Shown: positions 57,725-64,000 of the stretch, one piece after another
Layout: every line of letters starts with the position of its first letter
How positions within the stretch are numbered: position 1 is the stretch's first letter
Assembly: GCA_922989275.2 (NCBI GenBank)
Contig: OV277861.1
Coordinates: 93,906,993-93,970,992, forward strand
Direction of reading: 5' to 3'
DNA length: 64,000 bases
Source of the DNA: Gari tellinella
Lineage: Eukaryota > Mollusca > Bivalvia > Cardiida > Psammobiidae
Program-made: the position numbers and the translations under genes
Notes under the pieces: model-generated
The model's database searches: none
What the model was told of the DNA's origin: nothing
The model's input: only the letters and a program-made list of their open reading frames with translations

Positions 57725-57932
57725 CAGAGCTCCAGATAAGAGGAGTATTTCAAAAACTAAAATATTTCTGCATTAAACCCTATGGTGATATTACTCATTA
57801 GAATCGTCTCTTCGATGCGAATCTAATGAGTAGTAACACCATAGGATTTGGAGGAGCTGAAATGAGTGAGAGCTGAAAGGAGTGAGAAAATGTTGGATTT
57901 GTTCGGTTCACTCCCTCTAATCTGGAGCCCTG
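57725..57932. mobile_element. M3 MITE
   Basis: CAGAGCTCCAGATAAGAGGA at the left, AATCTGGAGCCCTG at the right; near-repeat CGTATA/TGTATA flanks. A short internal duplication (GAGTGAGAGCTGAAAGGAGT) near 57862. Confidence 0.9.
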
Positions 57933-57959
57933 TGTATATTACGTCCACAAAAGGAGGCT

Positions 57960-58150
57960 TACTGATTGTGTAAAAGACTGATGGCAGCTTAAAGAAAGTT
58001 GAAGTAAACCAGAAAGCTCTGAAATTTATATTATTATATTTTCAAATGCTCAAATCAGACAAAAACAAAATAAAACAGAAAGCTCCTTTGTGGCTTTCAG
58101 CTTTACTTCCAGTAAGCCTGAATCAATCAGCGGTCCTATACCCTGTAAGC
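57960..58150. repeat. Eroded M2-like repeat with two P2 half-cores
   Basis: GATGGCAGCTTAAAGAAAGT, then AAACCAGAAAGCTCTG and later AAACAGAAAGCTCCTTTGTG; ends indistinct. Confidence 0.5.
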
Positions 58151-58650
58151 GATTGTTTATAAATCACATAATATTACACTGTTAGTACATTGAACATACA
58201 AATAGTGGCTGAGATTGTTACCAGAAATGCATCTGTTTCAACTTCGTTACCAACCAAAGGTATTAAAAGCATATAGGTAACGTAAAACATCCTGTGAATT
58301 TTGCCAATTTTCTATAAATAAGGGGGCCTTCTATAGCGATTAAGTCGCATTTCTGAAAGAAAATTGAGCAATGCAAAATGATTCCATTGCCAGCAAAGCG
58401 ATTTAAAGATTTCTCTCTTCAGAAACAAAACCGGAACTGCTATATTGGCTATTACACGCTTAGTTATTTTCCCGGCATTTTGAAACAAAATATGCATACT
58501 GAAAGCTTCCTATCAGTGGGGAAATAAATTGACTGCTCTCTGCGAAAACGAAACATAGACACTTTACAGGAGGGAAGCTTCAGGAATATGTCAAGTTTAA
58601 GATTATTTGTTGTTGTCTGTGATGAGATGCTTTCTCCGATACCACACTGT

Positions 58651-58866
58651 TTTAACCCATTGTATGCTGGGTAATATTTGGCGGCCATTTTCAAAATGTC
58701 GTCTGCAGCGGATATAACTCAAATATTTGCAAAATATTTTAGCAGTTTCTGATAGAATATTGACTTTGCTGCAAACAGTTTTAATATCAGATCAGGCCCC
58801 ACACTGAGATCAAAACTGTTTGCCTAGAGGTACACCTAAAAGTGTACCCCGCATAAAATCGGTTAA
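58651..58866 (+). mobile_element. TTAACCC-type MITE, contracted P1 core
   Basis: TTAACCCATTGTATGCTGGG at the left, AAATCGGTTAAAA at the right; GCAAACAGTTTTAATATCAG mirrored by CTGAGATCAAAACTGTTTGC with the GACGCC centre missing. Confidence 0.72.
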
Positions 58867-59054
58867 AACAAAAGGAATTCTACATTGATATATGCACTAC
58901 TCGCGAAATATAAATGAGTGTGTCAAATTCCACTCGTTTGTATTCAAACTTGTCCAATTATTACCTTAATAAAGATCAACACAAAACTTCGAATTACCAT
59001 ATAACAGGAGGTTCTAAGGAGCATGTTGCGTTACTTTCAACCTGTCTTAAGTGG

Positions 59055-59304
59055 TACAGTGGAGAATCTGTTATTCTTTCCCAATAAACGCGTTTACGCT
59101 AAAACTATTATTTGCAGTGCAAACAGTTTGGAGCCAGATCAGACGCCGGGTAACCCGGCGTCTGATCAGGCTCCAAACTGATTGCCACCAAGATAAACAA
59201 GAATTATCAGAATTGTACAAAAGTTGTTCTTTTCTACGTTTTAGTGCTTTGCGTTTGCGTACGTTTGCGTTTAAACGGGAAAGAATAACAGATTCTCCAC
59301 TGTA
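59055..59304 (+). mobile_element. M1 MITE, young copy
   Basis: TACAGTGGAGAATCTGTTAT and CAGATTCTCCACTGTA ends, P1 core 59119-59185. Confidence 0.96.
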
Positions 59305-59493
59305 ACATGCTGTGAAAGAAATATGCTATAGCATAATGGGTTTAAAACGTTTAAGAAAGGTTTCGAAAAGAGACCACACGCCAGTGATTTACTTTTAACA
59401 ATTCTCTTATTTCTTTAGTCGAAAGAATGACGGTAGTTTCAAAAACATTTAGCTAGCACTTCACGTCAACTCGAAAGCATCGCCATTTACTCG

Positions 59494-59560
59494 CAACGAG
59501 CTTGGACCTACATCAGACGCCGATTTCCTCGGCGTCTCATATGGATCCAGCCTGTTTGAA
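59494..59560. repeat. P1 palindrome, ATTTCCT centre
   Basis: ACGAGCTTGGACCTACATCA and ATATGGATCCAGCCTGTTTG around CGCCGATTTCCTCGGCG. Confidence 0.65.
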
Positions 59561-60276
59561 ACATACCGGTACAACCTTGGATTTTAGTCAAAAGAATATT
59601 CAACTTGAATATTATAAATAGGAGCAAACAACGATTCGAAAGTGGGCGATATCATGACTCTGAACAGTTGAAGGTTTGGTTCAATGACTTTGCCAGTAAC
59701 ACCTGGTTCTCTAATTAAAGTTCACATTCTCTGGCGGAACCTTAACCCTTTGTATCGCATACTATCGGCCGACTTACTGTGTGCACTGTTTTAAAGTTGT
59801 CTTCCATAGAAATGCATAAACATTTTATTACATGTAAGAAACATAAACCAACGTTACTTCCTTATAGTTTACAAGACATGAGACAAGTAAAGCAAAGTGA
59901 CAATAACGCAGAAACCTCCTATATTCTCACCATACATAACCGGACACCTGACTTAAAGACTTTCACCTGTGGCTACGAGCAAATTAATAGCAGAACCAGA
60001 AGTACTTGTAGTGTTTAAATATATGCCCTGAAAAGAAATTGCTCAGTTGCCATGGCAGTGTAATTATGTTTCTAATCTTTGAAAGACATCTCAACTTAAA
60101 TTAGTTATCTATAGTACCGTTTTTTGGCAATTAGTGTATACCACTATGATTGGCCACATAATGCGACCTTGCATCAGACACACAGACACAGTCTAAATTC
60201 ACCCCATTGCATGTCTTTGATATATGGGACATTTGAATAATGAAGATGCCAAAACAATTGTCTAAAATCTTCATTA

Positions 60277-60531
60277 CAGGGCTATCATAAGTTGACATGA
60301 AAAATCCTAAGATTTCCAAATTTTCATTTTTTTAAGTGCGATTTTACGAATCGTACCTTTACCCCATCGCCTGTTTCTAGTTTTTTGACATGTGACTGCT
60401 TAAAGCAGGATGGAAGTGAAGCAGTATGCACATTAAGGCACATTCTGCTTTACTTTCAGCTGCTTTAAGTTAACATGTACTAGAAAATAAATCCGAAGAT
60501 TTAGGAAAAATCCGGAGAAATAGCAGCCCTG
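60277..60531 (+). mobile_element. M8 MITE with 6-bp target duplication
   Basis: CAGGGCTATCATAAGTTGAC at the left, AAATAGCAGCCCTG at the right; TCATTA on both sides (60271-60276, 60532-60537). P2 core around CACATTAAGGCACATT. Confidence 0.94.
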
Positions 60532-60601
60532 TCATTAATTTCCACCTAGAGGAAGAAGCAACATTCCTAGTCTTACTTAATCGTTTGGTTGCCTAAATAG
60601 A

Positions 60602-60853
60602 ATTACCCATTATCCCATAGGCTGTTTCCAGTTTTGAAGGTTTATGAACACTTAAAGCAAGTTATAAGGTAAAGCAGACTGCGCCTTGAGGCCCATTCTG
60701 ATTTGCTTTTAACATGCTTTAAGCCATCATCCAAAAGGATATAGAAATATTTCTTACCGTACATATTCATGACTGAACTAAGTTTGACTATTATCTTTAG
60801 TTGGGGGGAATTTAAAGGTGTAAAAGGGCATATTTATTGAGTAATGGGTTATG
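60602..60853 (+). mobile_element. M9 MITE with P2 core
   Basis: TTACCCATTATCCCATAGGC at the left, GAGTAATGGGTTA at the right; core GCGCCTTGAGGCCCATTC. Confidence 0.8.
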
Positions 60854-60899
60854 ATACATGTATCTGAAAATGAAGTACATGTATATATTTTGTCAATCC

Positions 60900-61515
60900 T
60901 GCACCTCTATTGCTATTTGATCCGGTACGAAAGGGTCAACTTTAAATATCCAGTCATCAATGTGTGTCATTACAGAACACAACACTCCCTTTATTGCTTC
61001 TAGTAAAAATCAAATAAATGGAGAGGAAAAAACGGAAAGCTCAGTTCCTACAGTCCTAACGGTCGTTTAGGACAATAAATACAGATTCATTTAAGAGCCA
61101 ATAGAAAGTAAATTGATGAGGCAACCGAGTGCAATGAATTGGATCCATGGGTCACGAAAGAGGTTATCCGATTCCTCCAGAACAAAGCCAGAGTTCCCTA
61201 ATCTAACTACCATGAAATCAATTCGTGTGTTTATTATATTAGTGCTATTACATTAACTGCTCCGCCGAGGACACGGAAACTAATTATATGGCCCTAGAAC
61301 ATTGTATCAACGGGACATAATATCATCAGAATAAAAAACAAACGCAACATCTTTCATCCTACTTCGATTTGCACTCCGGTCTCGTGTATATCTGACCTGA
61401 ATTGAACGTCCATGCAAAAGCAGTTGTAGAAACAAACACTTTAAATAAGGGCATATCAAGTTACCAACCGAAGACATTGTAGTCTGTTATAGCCAGATGT
61501 TCAGCTTACAAATGT
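60900..61515. other. No supported feature
   Basis: No gene or repeat that I can support beyond a short AAAGCTCAGTTCC P2-like half at 61036. Confidence 0.4.
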
Positions 61516-61519
61516 AGCT

Positions 61520-61692
61520 ACATGCAGGATATGATTTATTTAGAAAGCTCCAAATAAAGTGTTTTGCCTTATCAATAGTATGATTTACTTCAAGTCTGCA
61601 TTAAACTACCATCCCTGGCTATATTTAAGTGGAGCTCTTGCATGGGGGTGCATTTAAAGCGTATAGATGCGTATTTATGGAGCAACGGGTTA
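61520..61692 (+). mobile_element. M9-like MITE, worn
   Basis: TTTAGAAAGCTCCAAATAAA, TTCAAGTCTGCATTAAACTA, and terminal GAGCAACGGGTTA. Confidence 0.5.
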
Positions 61693-61699
61693 TGCCACA

Positions 61700-62830
61700 T
61701 ATCGTTGTCTTTTACACAATAAAAGAGTCTTGGCTTAGTAAATGGTCGTAAAAAGGGCAGTTTTAGAGCGTATTATAAACGTCAAATACCATCAACAAGA
61801 AATAAATAAATAATGTAATAGTTGTTATACTACGACTTTACCGTTCAGTGTCGAACAGTATTATATGGGGGTAAAAGAATGCGCAGTAAAAACGGTGAAC
61901 CCACTTCCTATGTGTCACATACTATCTAGTTTCATTGGCCAACTTAAACAGAATTAAAGTTTAAACTACTTCTTATAATTTCATTTAGCCTATCTCTTAT
62001 GGCTGCTATTCTCTCACTAGGGTACAGTACTCACTCTCTTGAACGATGACCATAATATATCTCCTAATCGGTACTTAAATCAGATGACTGCTTAATGCAT
62101 TACTTTCGCCCTGTATTAAGAAGTCGCCGGCCTTGATATTTTCCCATTCTGGCTTAACGGTAAGTTGTTGAAAAGACGTAGAACTGTTACTTTTTATAGG
62201 ACACGTGAGGGAATATTCAGTAACACCTTCTCGATTAAGGATAACCCCTGTCACCATGGTTTCAGGTGTTTTTGTTCGTCCTGGTGTCAGCTTTTTGCCT
62301 AGATACATATCTAAAATTACCATGAATACCGTTCCTTTCATCTATAATTCAATGTTAACGGCGTTTATACAAAAGCCCGATGCAGTACCATCAACCGAAA
62401 CGTCCTATTATGAACATTTTATCATTAATTCTAAGTGTGTATAATAGAAAACCAGATATGTTTGCGAAAAACCATATACAGAAAAACTCGTATTAAGCAA
62501 CACAAAACGCTTAAACGACATGCAAATACTCAAAGCTGGATATTAGTAAAGCAGAAAGCTGCTATATGAGATTTTTGCTTTACCTTTGTCCTGCATTTAG
62601 GTGTCGTCTGTATAAAATACTGGTACATGTACCTATTCTTCTATTAAGGCGCTACTTCACATAAGTTTCACAGTAGTTAGATTGAATACCCACATACTGT
62701 CCAATATTTGCAGACAACCTATGATATTACACGATGACTTAGCAGATAGGTAATAATAACAATAATAACATGTATTGCAATAATAATCTTGATGGAGAAA
62801 TATCGCACAAAATGACAATATTGAGTGTAA
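61700..62830. other. No supported gene; P2-type hairpin at 62550-62600
   Basis: Overlapping frames on both strands at 62075-62444 lack domains. GTAAAGCAGAAAGCTGCTAT mirrored by GATTTTTGCTTTAC is a small hairpin. AATAATAACAATAATAACAT at 62751 is a short microsatellite. Confidence 0.45.
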
Positions 62831-62845
62831 TACACCCCGGTATAT

Positions 62846-63094
62846 TACAGTGGAGAATCTGTTATTCTTTCCCGTTTAAACGCAAACGTACGCAAACGCA
62901 AAGCACTAAAACGTAGAAAAGAACAACTTTTGGACAATTCTGATATTTCATGTTTATCTTGGTGGCAAACAGTTTGGAGCCTGATCAGACGCCGGGTTAC
63001 CCGGCGTCTGATCTGGCTCCAAACTGTTTGCACTGCAAATAATAGTTTTAGCGTAAACGCGTTTATTGGGAAAGAATAACAGATTCTCCACTGT
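62846..63094 (-). mobile_element. M1 MITE, young copy
   Basis: TACAGTGGAGAATCTGTTAT and CAGATTCTCCACTGTA ends, P1 core 62965-63031. Confidence 0.96.
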
Positions 63095-63127
63095 AAGCTG
63101 ACAAACATCAACCAAGGTTTAGCGTTC

Positions 63128-63333
63128 ACTTAACCCATTCACTGTCATAACGTAATCATTTTCAAACAATTGGTGTCTGATTTTTTTTCTGAAATTAACC
63201 TTTCATTAGTTTGACTTAAGCCATTTGTAAATGAGTGTCAAATAGTGTGTATCCTGATCAGACGCCGCGTTACTCAGAATCCAAATTATTTCCAAATACA
63301 CCTTGCACTCGGGGAAATGCAGTGGAGGGCTTT
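63128..63333 (+). mobile_element. M6 MITE, right palindrome arm shortened
   Basis: TTAACCCATTCACTGTCATA at the left, GGGAAATGCAGTGGAGGGCT at the right; TGATCAGACGCCGCGTTACT joins CAGAATCCAAATTATTTCC. Confidence 0.75.
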
Positions 63334-63599
63334 AGTTTCAATTCCTTTTCGCCGACATTAACTATCGAGGTATGTTTTGACATGTTCTGATCTGGATCTC
63401 AGTTGAACTGATTGTCTCTCATATTCATTTTTTTCAATGAATTGCTTTCAATCTAGAACGTATACGGACAGAGATAATTGTTCGGTTTTCCGAAGACGTT
63501 TTGTTTTCAGAGTTTACATTGAATTACGTCTCAAGACACATTTATAGCAACGAAAAATCCTAGCACCAATCACTAAACTTCCTCTATCAGATATCAAGT

Positions 63600-63836
63600 C
63601 TAGACGCAACATGGCATCAAACTTTCGCATCCTAATCGAAAGAGACTCCTAACGCAATTCCGCGAATTTATTTCGCCAAGATTAATGGCAGTTTTCCTTG
63701 GAGAAAAATGCGTCGGTACCATATACTGACCGGTGCATCCATCATGAATTGATCTACCATGTTTGCACGGGTCGTTACGAGCATACCCGTTCTCAATGAG
63801 CCATTGCAACACTTTGATGCAGAGGTAATTCGGACC
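63600..63836 (-). CDS. Possible terminal exon of an unknown Cys-containing protein
   Basis: The minus-strand frame after a TTTTTACAAG|GG acceptor-like site reads GPNYLCIKVLQWLIENGY, then ARNDPCKHGRSIHDGCTG, and ends MPCCV followed by TAG. It holds seven cysteines in 79 residues and is free of the MITE-derived peptide wording seen in most short frames here. I do not recognise the family. It could equally be a chance frame, and the second frame open on the same strand adds doubt. Confidence 0.25.
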   Translation of the reverse strand, partial: GPNYLCIKVLQWLIENGYARNDPCKHGRSIHDGCTGQYMVPTHFSPRKTAINLGEINSRNCVRSLFRLGCESLMPCCV

Positions 63837-64000
63837 CTTGTAAAAATACCCGACTCATAACTCATACGAAATGCTGCTTTCTTAACCTCTCCGTTGCCAG
63901 ACCCGAAAGCGTTTATAAACATTTGCAAACAGTTTGGGTTATTTGCCACTCTTATTGAATTCTATTTAGTCGAAATTTCCCAATTTTAAGAATATAATAT

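Noticed and set aside
62075..62444. Open frames on both strands that look protein-like
   Set aside because: No domain, no splice sites, and the minus frame includes a worn P2-type sequence at its end.
461..63129. Recurring peptides such as RRRVTRRLIRLQTVC and EPDQTPGNPASDQAPNCL in many small open frames
   Set aside because: They are translations of the P1 palindrome in M1 copies (both strands, several frames). They recur because the DNA recurs, with no codon-level conservation.
1..64000. CRISPR array suggested by regularly recurring palindromes
   Set aside because: Spacing is irregular (hundreds to thousands of bases), the copies are embedded in terminal-inverted-repeat elements, and the DNA is eukaryotic with spliced exons.
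1..64000. Rho-independent terminators suggested by GC-rich hairpins
   Set aside because: The hairpins are MITE cores without consistent T tracts, in an animal genome where such terminators do not apply.

Overview
The window looks like AT-rich, repeat-dominated genomic DNA from an invertebrate animal, most likely a bivalve mollusc (possibly a dreissenid mussel; an inference from repeat style, GT-AG splicing and the non-LTR reverse transcriptase, with no species-diagnostic gene seen). No operons, bacterial genes or CRISPR arrays are visible. Most short open frames are by-products of palindromic repeats.

Host coding content is sparse. Two exons of one minus-strand gene can be supported: an internal exon (31506-31653) with clean acceptor and donor sites, and a terminal exon (24761-25119). 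They are separated by a 6.4 kb intron and join in frame across a phase-1 splice. They encode a Ser/Gly/Asp-rich, disordered cytoplasmic-type tail with a DSGKGGSDDD stretch resembling protocadherin tails. A weaker terminal-exon candidate lies at 63600-63836.

Transposable elements make up the rest. (1) 3085-6840: a decayed Ty3/gypsy-type LTR element with two diverged LTR-like repeats, an RNase H/linker remnant, a minisatellite, and two later MITE insertions. (2) 38799-41157: a 5'-truncated non-LTR retrotransposon with an intact reverse transcriptase frame (578 codons), inserted into a foldback repeat that seems to supply its start codon. (3) 54098-54638: a TTAA-flanked terminal-inverted-repeat element carrying a tRNA-like pol III module. 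(4) More than 80 copies of small foldback MITEs.

Family names used below. M1: TA target, CAGTGGAGAA ends, about 250 bp. M2: TA target, CAGTAAAACCTC ends, pogo-like, 180-210 bp. M3: CAGGGCTCCAGATAAG ends, about 190 bp, 5-7 bp duplications. M4: GGGGCCCGTTTCAT ends, 210-245 bp. M5, M6, M7 and M9: TTAACCC-type ends resembling piggyBac MITEs, 200-260 bp. M8: CAGGGCTGCCATAAG ends, about 254 bp, 6-7 bp duplications. M10: a less regular foldback family.

The striking feature is modularity. Families with unrelated ends and target sites share one of three central palindromes. P1 (CAAACAGTTTGGATCC, then TGATCAGACGCCG, mirrored) is in M1, M5, M6, M7 and M10. P2 (TTTAAGCAG..., then AGTAAAGCAGAAAGC, mirrored) is in M2, M8 and M9. 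P3 (GAATCGTCT, mirrored) is in M3 and M4. P1 alone occurs about 60 times, roughly once per kilobase, with paired arm changes. Nesting gives a relative order: LTR element and M9 oldest, M2/M3/M4 later, M1 and the non-LTR insertion youngest.
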